Below are positions 1 through 9,113 of a DNA stretch of 23,332 nt, in pieces; position 1 is the first letter of the stretch, and the number at the start of each line of letters is the position of its first letter. The position numbers and the translations under genes were made by a program. The stretch covers positions 1-23,332 of the forward strand of contig CAJPQG010000008.1 of the NCBI GenBank assembly GCA_905372785.1, read 5' to 3'. Origin of the DNA: Candidatus Saccharimonadota bacterium (GTDB lineage Bacteria > Patescibacteriota > Saccharimonadia > Saccharimonadales > Saccharimonadaceae). A model generated the notes under the pieces. The model was not told where the DNA came from. It did not search any database and saw only the letters and a list, made by a program, of their open reading frames with translations.

Positions 1-59
1 TGCATGTGTTAGGCACGCCGCCAGCATTCATCCTGAGCCAGGATCAAACTCTCCATAAA
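1..59 (-). rRNA. rrs: 16S ribosomal RNA, 5' end only
   Basis: On the minus strand this begins with the universal 16S 5' segment AGAGTTTGATCCTGGCTCAG (27F primer site, positions 33-52), followed by the usual GCTGGCGGCGTGCC block. By alignment with E. coli numbering, base 1 falls near position 59. The rest of the gene lies beyond the left edge. The ~160-nt leader between the promoter at 223-251 and base 59 has no coding sequence; I could not define boxA or a processing stem there with certainty. Confidence 0.97.
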
Positions 60-222
60 AAAATACACGTTTATCTAATACATAAGCGTGCTTGACTCAA
101 TTCATATAACTGACGATGATAATTGCACAACTAAATTGTTAATGTTCCAAAAGTAATTTTGGGTAGCCTTTCTTGGTTTCATCAGCTGGGTTTCTGTCTT
201 GCTGTCCGTTAGGCTAATACGT

Positions 223-251
223 ACTATACCGAACCTGAATGGAAGCGTCAA
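223..251 (-). promoter_or_regulatory. rRNA operon promoter
   Basis: Minus-strand -35 TTGACG (246-251) and -10 TATAGT (223-228) with a 17-nt spacer. It lies just past the stop of the DUF212 gene and points at 16S, predicting a start near 216 and a ~157-nt leader. Confidence 0.8.
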
Positions 252-264
252 CACTTTTTTTATA

Positions 265-687
265 TTATTTTAGTGTAAAAAACACAACTGAAGCAATTGT
301 AGCGCCAACAAGTGCTCCAACTACTACTTCTACAGGGGTGTGCCCCTTTGCAATATGCAGTTGAGGAAGCTCTGGCTGGACAGCTTTACTGAGTCTATTA
401 AGCCTAAGACCCTGCTCACCAGATGAGCGGCGCACCATTACAGCGTCATACATAACAATCATCGCCAAAACACCGGCTATAGCAAACAGCGCAGAATCTA
501 GCCCTTCTTCCAGTCCTATATATACAGCGAGGCTGACCACTGTTGCGCTATGTGCACTTGGCATACCGCCAGAAACATAGAGCTTATTAAACACCTTGAT
601 ACTGCGCGTCTTAATGGCAGCATATACATATTTTCCCCCCTGTGCCACTACCCAGGCGAGTAGTGGCACAATAAGATAGAGGTTCAT
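265..687 (-). CDS. Divergent PAP2 (DUF212/YuiD-like) membrane protein
   Basis: A 140-aa membrane protein of the divergent PAP2 family. It shows the family hallmarks GMPSAH (about residues 41-46) and GHTPVEV (115-121), separated by hydrophobic segments at about 49-80 and 120-138. These two motifs correspond to acid-phosphatase/lipid-phosphatase signatures, so a role on a phospho-lipid or polyprenyl substrate in the membrane is possible but not shown. The start codon overlaps the gyrA stop (TAATG, sharing base 687), so it is probably translationally coupled as the last gene of gyrB-gyrA-DUF212. Length matches the family. I see no convincing terminator before the 16S promoter. Family assignment is firm; substrate unknown. 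Confidence 0.88.
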   Translation of the reverse strand: MNLYLIVPLLAWVVAQGGKYVYAAIKTRSIKVFNKLYVSGGMPSAHSATVVSLAVYIGLEEGLDSALFAIAGVLAMIVMYDAVMVRRSSGEQGLRLNRLSKAVQPELPQLHIAKGHTPVEVVVGALVGATIASVVFFTLK

Positions 688-3203
688 TATTTTTTAGTCT
701 CCTCTTCTGTGTCATGCGATAGCAGTCCCACAGAAGCAACACGATCATCATCGGCAACCCGCATGATGCGTACACCTTGTGTGGTACGGCCAAGTGTTGG
801 TACATCCTGAACCGCCACACGAATTGTCTGACCGTTTAGCGAGATTAGAAGTACTTCGTCTACACTCGCGTCCACCGTCTGCACTGAGACGATCGAGCCC
901 GTCTTTCCTGTAACGGCCGCTGCCTTAATACCAACTCCACCACGCTTATGTGCCGGGAAGTTCGATATTTTAGTCATTTTTCCGTAGCCCTGTTCGCTAA
1001 CAACTAATACCTTTTGGGTGTCATCAACAACATCCATACCGACAACAACATCATTCGGCCTCAAACGAACACCGCGCACACCTCGAGCAGAACGCCCCAT
1101 AGATCGCACTTCAGATTCTGGGAATCGAATTGCCTGCCCTGCAGAAGTTGAAATTAGAATATCATTATTTCCAGAGGTCTGCTTAATCCACCGCAGTTCA
1201 TCGCCATCCTCAAGTTTAATCGCAATCAGTCCATTTGTCCTGATATTTGCGTAGTCGCTCAGCGGAGTCTTCTTAATAGTTCCCTTGCAGGTTGTCATAA
1301 AGAGATATCCTTCAACGGTATCGGCTGGTCGACCTTGATTGATAATTGAGGTAATCTTCTCTTCTGGCTGCAACTGCAGGAGGTTCACTGCTGCAACGCC
1401 CTTTGCAGACAAGCTTGCTGCCGGTACCTCAAAGGCACGCAAACGGAACACTCGACCTCGATTAGTAAAGAAGAATAGGTTGTCGTGCGTTGATGCTGGA
1501 ACCAGTTGCGCAATAACATCCTCTTCCTTCGTAGCCATGCCTCGCTTACCTTTTCCGCCACGATTTTGCTTGCGATATTCTTTCAATGATGTGCGTTTTA
1601 TATAATTTTCTGTTGTGAGTAATATAACACTATCTTCTTCCGGAATTAGCTCTTCATCGCTAAATTTCCCCATTTCATGGTTGATAATTTTACTACAACG
1701 ATCATCACCATACTTCTCTTTCATATCAAGAAGTTCATTCTTAATGATGTCAAAAATCTTACGTTCGTCTGCTAAGATTCCTTCTAATTTTTCAATTAGT
1801 GCCAATAGTTCACGCAGTTCATTCTCTACTGCTTCGCGTTCCAAGCCAGTCAGTCGACGGAGTTGCATCGCAAGAATAGCCTTGGCCTGAATCTCAGATA
1901 GCCCGAACTTCTGCATCAAAGCCGCTTCAGCTTCTGGCTGAGTTTTACTAGCACGAATCGTTTTAATCACTTCATCGATGTGGTCAAGCGCGATCTTGTA
2001 TCCTTCCAAAATATGCGCCCGAGCTTTGGCTTTCTTTAATTCAAACTCGGTTCGACGACGTACTACTTTCTGGCGATGCTTCACAAACTCCTGTAGCATG
2101 TCCTTTAACCCCAGGATGCGAGGCTGGATTCCATCAACAAGCGACAGCATGTTGTAATTAAAGTTCGTTTGCATTGCAGTCAATTTATACAGCTGGTTGA
2201 GCACCTTCTTTGGGTAGGCATCTTTCTTCAGACGGATAACAATACGAACATTACCACGAGAGCTCTCGTCGTTAAGGTCGGCAATCGCAGTCAGCTTCTT
2301 TTCTTTAACAAGTTCTGCAATCTTCTCAATAAGTGTAGCCTTATTTACAGCATATGGAATCTCCGTAACGACGATCTGATGACGGCCTTTTTTACCCTCT
2401 TCAATCGTAGCAACTGCACGAACAACAACGCTACCACGTCCCGTTGCATAAGCTTGACGCATTGGTGCACCGCCATAGACGGTAGCTCCGGTCGGGAAAT
2501 CTGGCCCCTTCACGTGTTGAAGTAGGTCATCCACAGTAGCATCTGGATTATCGATGAGTTCGATTGTTGCATCAGCCACTTCAGATAAATTATGCGATGG
2601 AATATTTGTTGCCATTCCTACAGCAATACCGATCTGTCCATTTAGTAGCAGCTGCGGTACCTTAGCCGGCAACACCACCGGCTCTTCACGAGAGCCGTCA
2701 TAGTTTGGCTTGAACTCAACTGTGTCCTTTTCAATATCTGCTAACATCTCATCTGAGATCTTTTGCATGCGTGCCTCGGTGTAGCGCATGGCTGCAGCTG
2801 GATCGCCGTCCATCGAACCAAAGTTACCCTGTCCGTCAACCATTGGATAGCGCAATGACCATCCCTGGGCCAAGCGCACCATTGAATCGTAGATTGCGCT
2901 ATCGCCGTGCGGGTGGTATTTACCCATCACGTCACCAACAATCAGCGCACTTTTTACAAACTTGCTGCCAGACCGATTGCCGTTTTGGTTCATCGAATAC
3001 AAAATGCGGCGGTGCACTGGCTTTAGTCCATCGCGTACATCTGGTAGGGCGCGATCAATGATCACACTCATTGAATACCGGAAAAAGTTGTCTTTCATGA
3101 CACTTTCCAGCTTGCGCTGCTCTAGCCCGACCGATGCTCCCGGCAACTCATTTGAGCCTGTATTGGCTACTGCTTCTCCTGTTCGTTTCAATTCATCATC
3201 CAT
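687..3203 (-). CDS. gyrA: DNA gyrase subunit A
   Basis: 838-aa type II topoisomerase breakage-reunion subunit, partner of the GyrB encoded immediately upstream. The winged-helix region begins near residue 33. The catalytic tyrosine is Tyr141 in AAMRYTEARM. The quinolone-determining region HPHGDSAIYDSMVRLAQ keeps Ser102 and Asp106, the residues equivalent to E. coli Ser83 and Asp87, so nothing here predicts quinolone resistance. The C-terminal domain carries a GyrA box QNRGGKG at 546-552 (canonical QRRGGKG), which supports gyrase rather than topoisomerase IV; Arg-to-Asn at the second position is a variant. A six-bladed beta-pinwheel should follow. The start is one base after the gyrB stop, and the end overlaps the DUF212 start. 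The first ~30 residues are a poorly conserved extension. Confidence 0.98.
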   Translation of the reverse strand: MDDELKRTGEAVANTGSNELPGASVGLEQRKLESVMKDNFFRYSMSVIIDRALPDVRDGLKPVHRRILYSMNQNGNRSGSKFVKSALIVGDVMGKYHPHGDSAIYDSMVRLAQGWSLRYPMVDGQGNFGSMDGDPAAAMRYTEARMQKISDEMLADIEKDTVEFKPNYDGSREEPVVLPAKVPQLLLNGQIGIAVGMATNIPSHNLSEVADATIELIDNPDATVDDLLQHVKGPDFPTGATVYGGAPMRQAYATGRGSVVVRAVATIEEGKKGRHQIVVTEIPYAVNKATLIEKIAELVKEKKLTAIADLNDESSRGNVRIVIRLKKDAYPKKVLNQLYKLTAMQTNFNYNMLSLVDGIQPRILGLKDMLQEFVKHRQKVVRRRTEFELKKAKARAHILEGYKIALDHIDEVIKTIRASKTQPEAEAALMQKFGLSEIQAKAILAMQLRRLTGLEREAVENELRELLALIEKLEGILADERKIFDIIKNELLDMKEKYGDDRCSKIINHEMGKFSDEELIPEEDSVILLTTENYIKRTSLKEYRKQNRGGKGKRGMATKEEDVIAQLVPASTHDNLFFFTNRGRVFRLRAFEVPAASLSAKGVAAVNLLQLQPEEKITSIINQGRPADTVEGYLFMTTCKGTIKKTPLSDYANIRTNGLIAIKLEDGDELRWIKQTSGNNDILISTSAGQAIRFPESEVRSMGRSARGVRGVRLRPNDVVVGMDVVDDTQKVLVVSEQGYGKMTKISNFPAHKRGGVGIKAAAVTGKTGSIVSVQTVDASVDEVLLISLNGQTIRVAVQDVPTLGRTTQGVRIMRVADDDRVASVGLLSHDTEEETKK

Positions 3204-3204
3204 A

Positions 3205-5181
3205 TTAAATATCTAGCTCCTCTAGGTTCGCATCTTTGGCACGTCCTTGAATAAAACTCTTACGCAGTGTCACGTCATCACCCATCAGTCGTGAGAAAAC
3301 CGCATCTGCCTCTTCGGCATCTTCAACGCGTACCTGTATTAGCACACGATTATCAGGATTCATGGTTGTCTCCCACAGCTGATCAGCGTCCATCTCACCA
3401 AGACCCTTAAAGCGAGAAAGCGTTACACCGGCCTGCTTAACCTTATCGTCGGCGGGATCAATCTCCACCTTGCGCTCACGGCGCTCTGCAATAAGTTTAT
3501 CTAATGTTTTAGCCAGCTCGTCTTCATTGTAGACATATATCTTTTTCTGGCCTTTATTAATTGAATATAGCGGTGGTTTTGCGAGATACACGTAGCCACC
3601 TTCAACCACTTCCTTCATATAACGGAACAGGAATGTCAGCAGCAACGTAGCAATATGGCTTCCATCCACATCAGCATCAGTCATGATAATAATTTTATGA
3701 TATCGCAAGCCGCTGATATCAAATGAATCACCGATACCGACACCAAAGGCTTGGATCATAGCTACAATTTCTTTATTAGCGAACATCTTGTCCAAACGAG
3801 CTCGTTCGGTGTTGAGAACTTTACCACGGAGAGGTAGGATAGCTTGCGTCTTGCTGTCACGCCCTTCCTTGGCTGAACCAGCGGCCGAGTTACCCTCAAC
3901 GATGTAAATTTCACTATCACTTGGGCTCCTACTCGAGCAATCCCATAGTTTGCCTGGCAGCCCCATGCCATCGAGCGCACCCTTACGGATAACGTTATCG
4001 CGCGCCGCTCGGGCAGCCTTACGAGCTCGGGCAGCAATAACCGCCTTGCTAATAATCTTCTTTGCAACGGCTGGGTTCTCTTCAAGATAGTACGCAAAAT
4101 ACTCAGTCATAACTTTATCTACATAACTGCGCACTTCCGGGTTGCCCAGCTTATTCTTAGTTTGCCCTTCAAACTGAGGATCTGGGATTTTTACCAAAAT
4201 AACTGCAGTGAGGCCTTCTCGAATATCATCACCGGTCAGGTTATCCTCTTTCTCTTTTAGGAGGCTATTTTTGCGAGCGTAATCGTTAACCACTCGCGTA
4301 AGTGCCGTTCTAAATCCGACAACATGTGTTCCTCCATCAGGGGTTAGCACGTTATTGGCAAACGGCTTAACTGTCTCAATGTAGGTATCGTTATATTGCA
4401 AAGCAATTTCTACAACAGCATCTTCTATCTGCCGCTCAATATAAAATGGCGTGTCCGCAAGCACCTCTTTACCAATATTAAGATGCTTTACATAACTTTG
4501 GATTCCTCCTTCAAAGTAAAACGCCTGACTTTCGTCGCTGCGCTCGTCACGCACCCGTGTGAATACACCCTTTGTTAGATATGATTGATGTCGTAAATAC
4601 GACACTACCCATTTGTAATCAAATGTAACGGTTTCCTTAAAAATTGTTGGATCAGGGTAAAATGTAATAATTGTACCTGTTTTTGTAGTTTTTCCAACAA
4701 CTTTTAGTGCAGCCTTTGGTACACCTTTTTCAAACTCAATTCGGTGGATTTTGCCATTCTTATGCACCTCCGCTATCATGTGCGTTGATAGTGCATTAAC
4801 CACACTTGACCCCACACCATGAAGACCTGACGACACCTTGTACCCTCCGCCGCCGAACTTACCACCAGCGTGAAGCACCGTTAATACAGTCTCTAATGTG
4901 CTCTTGCCTGTTTTAGGGTGCTTATCGACTGGGATGCCTCGCCCGTCATCCTCGACACGCACTCCACCATCACGCAGCAGCGTAACCTCAACGCGACTCG
5001 CAAAACCGGCAATCGCCTCGTCAATAGAGTTATCAGCAATCTCTTTTATCAAATGATGCACACCATCATAGCCGGTGCTACCGATATACATGCCGGGTCG
5101 CTTACGAACCGGCTCAAGGCCTTCCAGGACCTGAATTTGCGAGCCATCATACGATGACTGCCTCTGATTTTTTTCCGTCAT
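3205..5181 (-). CDS. gyrB: DNA gyrase subunit B
   Basis: 658-aa ATPase subunit of gyrase, of the shorter (~650 aa) type without the long insert of proteobacterial GyrB. The GHKL ATPase domain shows Asn51 in ADNSIDEA, DDGRGIP at 78-84 and the glycine-rich lid around GGKFGGGGYKVSSGLHGVG (106-124). The TOPRIM domain shows EGNSAAGSAKEGR from 429, with PLRGK at 450-454, and Mg-binding DADVDG at 502-507, then RFKGLGEM. The ATG at 5181 has a GAGG Shine-Dalgarno about 8 nt upstream. It is the first gene of the gyrB-gyrA-DUF212 operon; gyrA starts one base after its stop. Confidence 0.98.
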   Translation of the reverse strand: MTEKNQRQSSYDGSQIQVLEGLEPVRKRPGMYIGSTGYDGVHHLIKEIADNSIDEAIAGFASRVEVTLLRDGGVRVEDDGRGIPVDKHPKTGKSTLETVLTVLHAGGKFGGGGYKVSSGLHGVGSSVVNALSTHMIAEVHKNGKIHRIEFEKGVPKAALKVVGKTTKTGTIITFYPDPTIFKETVTFDYKWVVSYLRHQSYLTKGVFTRVRDERSDESQAFYFEGGIQSYVKHLNIGKEVLADTPFYIERQIEDAVVEIALQYNDTYIETVKPFANNVLTPDGGTHVVGFRTALTRVVNDYARKNSLLKEKEDNLTGDDIREGLTAVILVKIPDPQFEGQTKNKLGNPEVRSYVDKVMTEYFAYYLEENPAVAKKIISKAVIAARARKAARAARDNVIRKGALDGMGLPGKLWDCSSRSPSDSEIYIVEGNSAAGSAKEGRDSKTQAILPLRGKVLNTERARLDKMFANKEIVAMIQAFGVGIGDSFDISGLRYHKIIIMTDADVDGSHIATLLLTFLFRYMKEVVEGGYVYLAKPPLYSINKGQKKIYVYNEDELAKTLDKLIAERRERKVEIDPADDKVKQAGVTLSRFKGLGEMDADQLWETTMNPDNRVLIQVRVEDAEEADAVFSRLMGDDVTLRKSFIQGRAKDANLEELDI

Positions 5182-5225
5182 TATATCCTCGTTTATGTTT
5201 GTTATTGAGCTCTGATATCTTTCTT

Positions 5226-5255
5226 ATTATACCAGATTACAGGGGTAGAAATCAA
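5226..5255 (-). promoter_or_regulatory. gyrB operon promoter
   Basis: Minus-strand -35 TTGATT (5250-5255), 18-nt spacer, perfect -10 TATAAT (5226-5231) with an upstream TGG extension. Predicted start near 5219, giving a ~38-nt leader before gyrB. Confidence 0.75.
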
Positions 5256-5298
5256 GATATATCAGGGGTGGGGCGCTATACTAACCGGGTGCAACCCA

Positions 5299-5327
5299 TA
5301 AAAATAAGGCCAGCTTTTACTGACCTT
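5299..5327 (-). terminator. Intrinsic terminator after the ATPase cassette
   Basis: On the minus strand an 8-bp stem AAGGTCAG/CTGGCCTT (one G.U pair, 6-nt loop) is followed by ATTTTTA. It lies 20 bp past the stop of the 978-aa ATPase and separates that unit from the gyrB promoter. Confidence 0.75.
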
Positions 5328-5347
5328 ATGTGGAATAATAGATGAGA

Positions 5348-8284
5348 TTAACGCAGTCGTAGCACTGTTGGATCGTTAGTGCTATCATCATCGCGCGATT
5401 GAGTATTTGAGTCTTTTTTATCGCGCTGAGAACCTGGGTGCAACGACGGAGTAACGACCTCTCGCTTCTTCTGCGTAGCGGTATCCTGGCGTGGAGCAAT
5501 ATCTAGCTGCGGCTGAACGACAACTGGCTTCTCGACAGGTGGAGCTTGCACGGTCGACTCAGCAGAGTTATTAGCTGGTGACACTGGCCCCGAATCCACT
5601 TTTTGTAGCTCAGCCCGCCGCTTCATCCAGGCGTCGAGGAAGCTACCATCAGCGCTGCCCTGACCACCCTGAGAACGATTAGCCTGAGTGCCTCCAGGAC
5701 GAGGTGGCTGACCGCTCGGCGTGGCTCGATCACCTGCCGCAAACGCACCACCCGAAGTAGGTGCCGTATACTTTGGTGCTGCGGCCGGTCCTAATGCTGG
5801 AGCTGGAGATTGGGCGGTTGCCGTGCCAGCCAAACGCTGAAAAATTTCCTGCTCCACTTGAGCGCGTGGCCGACCATATTTCGCAGATGACAGCTCTTTC
5901 AGTGCATTACGTAATCGCTCGTTTGATTCACCCATCGGCGGTATTAAGGCCATGCTAAACGGTGCAGACGGCACATTTTGAATCATTACCGAAGTAATTG
6001 CCTGGTGGTTTGGCAAACTCTTCAAATCGTCCACATCAAATGTTGGCGCAAATTTCTTAATCAACAACTCTGCATCGGTAATACCAATACGCCCACTAAT
6101 CACTGTACCGACGTTACCAATAATTGCCTCACGAATCTTATCAGTCAATTGCGACATAAACTGGTTACCAAGGATAAGATTTAGGCGATACTTACGAGCC
6201 TCCGAGAGAATAGACTCAAAGCTCTCGGTGGCGAAATTCTGGAACTCATCAACAAACAATGAGAAGTCTTTACGCTCATGCTCTGGGATATCAGCACGGC
6301 TCATCGCTGCAGCCTGGAATTTCATAATAAAGATAATACCAAGCAACTTCGAGTTAAGTTCGCCCATCTTACCCTTCGATAGGTTAACAAGCAAGATTTT
6401 ATTATTATCCATCACTTCACGAATGTTAAATCCACTCTTGGTTTGGCCAATGATGTTACGCATCGCATCGTTCGACAGGAACGGACCAAACTTTGAGATA
6501 ACCCAACTAGTCACCTCTCCGGCCTCGCTTGACTGCTGCGCGCGCGGGAACTCCTTCGTCCAGAAGTCAATCACGGTCTGGTCGGTAACATATTTCAGTT
6601 TCTGGCGCACAAACTCAGGGTCGGTGAGACATTTTGGAATATCGATGAATGTTCCACCATTTGGATCCGCCATCAGCAGCAAAGCACAGTTACGGAAAAT
6701 ATGCTCAAGCCGTGGCCCAACAATACCAGTATGCCCTGGATCATACAGACCATACAGCATATTAATAGCCTCCTGCACCAAAAAGTCTTTCTGGTCTGGA
6801 TGGTCATACTCAAACATGTTAAGCCCAATCGGGTTAGTCATGTCACCAGGGTTGAAGTAAATAACATCCTCAACCCGCTCTCGCGGTACCTTACCCAGTA
6901 GTTCCTCCACCGAGTCGCCATGCGGATCAACAAACGCAAAGCCACGCCCCTCCAGCATATCCTGGTAGGCAAGATTCTCCAGCAGCACCGACTTACCGGT
7001 ACCAGTTTGACCAATGATGTAAGTGTGACGACGGCGGTCGTTCGTACTTACGCGAATCGGCTTACGCACGCCACGAAATTCATTATATCCAAGCAGAAGA
7101 CCTTCGTTCATCACCTGGGTTGGCCCATCTACTTGCTTTGAGTGCTGGCGCTCCACCTGAGAAGTCGGAATACTCGTTTGGTCTGGCAAATGAAATAATG
7201 TCGCTAACTCAATACTATTCAGTACCATACCTGTCGCTGACTGCGGGAAGAATCGAAAAATATACTCTGTCACCAAATCATCGATATTATTATTCAATAT
7301 GAACTTGAAGCCATTATTCTGTGGTGAATTAAACAATGAAAATGCAGCAACAATATTATTTAAAATTCCCTGCGAACGTGCCGCTGTATTAGAAGAAACA
7401 ACGACACGAATCATCGTCTCATACCCTGGATAGCGACCTTTATTTTCTATACCATCGATAATTGCCTTGTCGGTTGATGATAAGTTAGCATCTGCTGCTA
7501 GTGTGTCGTCTTCCTTGCCATAGTCACTCGCCTCCGGCGGCTTCCAAAGAGCTGACAGTAGCCCACGCGTATTACTATTCTTTTGTTTTTTCTTCTTGCC
7601 ATTACTCTTCTCGCGAATAGTATCTATCACCGCCTCCCCGGCCTGCTCCCATCCTTCTGTGGCAGGACGAATCAAGAACTGCACCGCAGCACCATCTTCA
7701 CGACCAGCAGCAGACAGTGCATTCAAAATTGCACGAGAAGCATCTCGATGCGTTTCTTCAAATGTAGCAATCGGATAGGCATATGGCCGTTTTAACGTTA
7801 GTTCACCGCCAATCGTGCCACTCATGCGGCCAATCTTGCTAAAGATGTTGTGGTCTTTCATTTCCTCAAGGCGCGCCGATGGATATGCTGCAGCCACCGC
7901 CTGCCGAATAAGGCTCACAAGCTGATGTGGCGCTACCACATAATATCGTACGACACCGCCGCTCGCGACAATTTCAAATGATACATGGCGCTGGCCGTAA
8001 AATTTACTACGGAATCCTTTACGCGCTGTGCTCGAGATAATGTTATACATCACCTGAGCCTGCGAAATAATCTCATCTGTAATATCACGCTGGTCACGAG
8101 TACCACCCTCTAGGTCTTCACTGATTGGTGGCAAGTGAATAAGCATCGACACCATCTTTAGCCCACGCTCGTAGTTCTTTGCTTCACGATTAACGCGGCG
8201 ATACTGGAAAAAGCCAATAATAATAGCCACTACTACGGCCGCTACAATCAGAAACATGATCATCAAAAAACCAAGTATCTGCAT
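5348..8284 (-). CDS. Membrane-anchored type IV secretion/conjugation-type ATPase (VirD4/TraD-like)
   Basis: 978 aa. One N-terminal transmembrane segment (about 2-26) anchors a large cytoplasmic protein. A ~370-residue N-terminal region of no clear family is followed by a RecA-like motor: Walker A GQTGTGKS (425-432), FVDPHGDSVEELLGKVP typical of the coupling-protein/HerA group (451-467), and Walker B FSLFVDEFQ (674-682, Asp679-Glu680). The C-terminus after ~800 is rich in Pro, Gln, Ala and Ser and probably disordered. Known relatives are hexameric DNA or protein pumps at the inner membrane. No relaxase, VirB4 or pilin genes are adjacent, so it may serve chromosomal DNA handling or a reduced secretion machine. 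Its ATG overlaps the upstream stop (TAATG), so it is co-translated with the 136-aa protein. Family confident, substrate unknown. Confidence 0.85.
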   Translation of the reverse strand: MQILGFLMIMFLIVAAVVVAIIIGFFQYRRVNREAKNYERGLKMVSMLIHLPPISEDLEGGTRDQRDITDEIISQAQVMYNIISSTARKGFRSKFYGQRHVSFEIVASGGVVRYYVVAPHQLVSLIRQAVAAAYPSARLEEMKDHNIFSKIGRMSGTIGGELTLKRPYAYPIATFEETHRDASRAILNALSAAGREDGAAVQFLIRPATEGWEQAGEAVIDTIREKSNGKKKKQKNSNTRGLLSALWKPPEASDYGKEDDTLAADANLSSTDKAIIDGIENKGRYPGYETMIRVVVSSNTAARSQGILNNIVAAFSLFNSPQNNGFKFILNNNIDDLVTEYIFRFFPQSATGMVLNSIELATLFHLPDQTSIPTSQVERQHSKQVDGPTQVMNEGLLLGYNEFRGVRKPIRVSTNDRRRHTYIIGQTGTGKSVLLENLAYQDMLEGRGFAFVDPHGDSVEELLGKVPRERVEDVIYFNPGDMTNPIGLNMFEYDHPDQKDFLVQEAINMLYGLYDPGHTGIVGPRLEHIFRNCALLLMADPNGGTFIDIPKCLTDPEFVRQKLKYVTDQTVIDFWTKEFPRAQQSSEAGEVTSWVISKFGPFLSNDAMRNIIGQTKSGFNIREVMDNNKILLVNLSKGKMGELNSKLLGIIFIMKFQAAAMSRADIPEHERKDFSLFVDEFQNFATESFESILSEARKYRLNLILGNQFMSQLTDKIREAIIGNVGTVISGRIGITDAELLIKKFAPTFDVDDLKSLPNHQAITSVMIQNVPSAPFSMALIPPMGESNERLRNALKELSSAKYGRPRAQVEQEIFQRLAGTATAQSPAPALGPAAAPKYTAPTSGGAFAAGDRATPSGQPPRPGGTQANRSQGGQGSADGSFLDAWMKRRAELQKVDSGPVSPANNSAESTVQAPPVEKPVVVQPQLDIAPRQDTATQKKREVVTPSLHPGSQRDKKDSNTQSRDDDSTNDPTVLRLR

Positions 8285-8694
8285 TATTTTGCCTCCTGCT
8301 CCGAAGCACCATACCGAGCTTGCCGATATTGTCGCCCAAGCATAATAATCCGGTCTTGACGAGCACCCGGATTATCGGTCGTCTCACGAATAATGCGCTT
8401 TACGCTTTTTAGCCACTCTTTATCTTTTGAGATATCAATATCGTCGTCATTTTGGCTTGAAATGGTCGTTGCCGTTTGTGTTGTATAGCTAGCCGGCTGG
8501 GTCGCAATGTACGCCGGTTCAGCCAATTGCTCAGCCGCAGCCGCAGCTGATCGACGCTCCTGGTTTTGTTCGTACTGCTCGGCACGATTGGGAGCTTTCT
8601 CTGGAGAAGCTGGCTGCTGCGTTTCTGGAGAAACCGAGACGCGTGGCGCTCGCTCTGAACTCCCTGGATAATTTCGTGATGTTTCTGGATTCAT
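8284..8694 (-). CDS. Hypothetical disordered protein, partner of the ATPase gene
   Basis: 136 aa, not recognised. Residues 1-85 are low-complexity (Pro, Gln, Ala, Ser, Thr, Glu) and look disordered. Residues ~88-125, from DISKDKEWLKSVKRII to the ARYGASEQ end, are charged and look helical, the only part likely to be folded. No signal peptide or membrane segment. It is the first gene of a two-gene unit, sharing one base with the ATPase start, so an adaptor or accessory role for that ATPase is a context-based guess. No Shine-Dalgarno precedes the ATG; a TATAAT lies 9 nt before it. Confidence 0.75.
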   Translation of the reverse strand: MNPETSRNYPGSSERAPRVSVSPETQQPASPEKAPNRAEQYEQNQERRSAAAAAEQLAEPAYIATQPASYTTQTATTISSQNDDDIDISKDKEWLKSVKRIIRETTDNPGARQDRIIMLGRQYRQARYGASEQEAK

Positions 8695-8703
8695 ATGGCT
8701 TTT

Positions 8704-8712
8704 ATTATATCA
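8704..8712 (-). promoter_or_regulatory. Extended -10 promoter for the ATPase unit
   Basis: Minus-strand TGA-TATAAT, an extended -10 with the hexamer at 8704-8709, in the 26-bp gap between two genes and 9 nt before the ATG. No good -35 is visible. It predicts an mRNA with a leader of only 2-3 nt. Confidence 0.55.
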
Positions 8713-8720
8713 TAAGCACT

Positions 8721-9113
8721 TTATTTTCGTTTATAGACGTAGAGTAGCCCAAGCGCCACAAATAACGCCGTTAGCAGTAAACTCCACCAGCTAAGTACCC
8801 CCACCGACTGCATCCCCAGCAGTAGCACAGGCACGGCGGCCAACACACTCGCATAATAATAAACACTCTCCGTCTGTTGTGACAGAACTCTCCCCGGAGC
8901 GAGCGGCTTCCTGCGCTGCAAGACTGCACGCACAAGCCGCAATATGCCGCCAATAATATATATCATTACAATATAGATGCACAAAAATAGCATCAACACA
9001 CCAAACGGACCCACTTGCGATGGCGTTGTATATTGTACGATTACGACAATGGCAATAAATGCTGCCACGGCAAGCAGCTGAAGCCCTATTCGTACAATCT
9101 GCTGTTTCGTCAT
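8721..9113 (-). CDS. Hypothetical small integral membrane protein
   Basis: 130 aa, not recognised. Four probable transmembrane helices at about 9-27, 37-60, 84-104 and 107-126, with a positively charged loop RLVRAVLQRRKPL between helices 2 and 3 and a basic C-terminus YKRK, so both ends are probably cytoplasmic. No catalytic motif. It lies 26 bp upstream of the ATPase unit in the same direction and may be part of the same envelope function. No Shine-Dalgarno: the sequence before the ATG is AT-rich with a -10-like TTATAT 6 nt away. Confidence 0.7.
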   Translation of the reverse strand: MTKQQIVRIGLQLLAVAAFIAIVVIVQYTTPSQVGPFGVLMLFLCIYIVMIYIIGGILRLVRAVLQRRKPLAPGRVLSQQTESVYYYASVLAAVPVLLLGMQSVGVLSWWSLLLTALFVALGLLYVYKRK

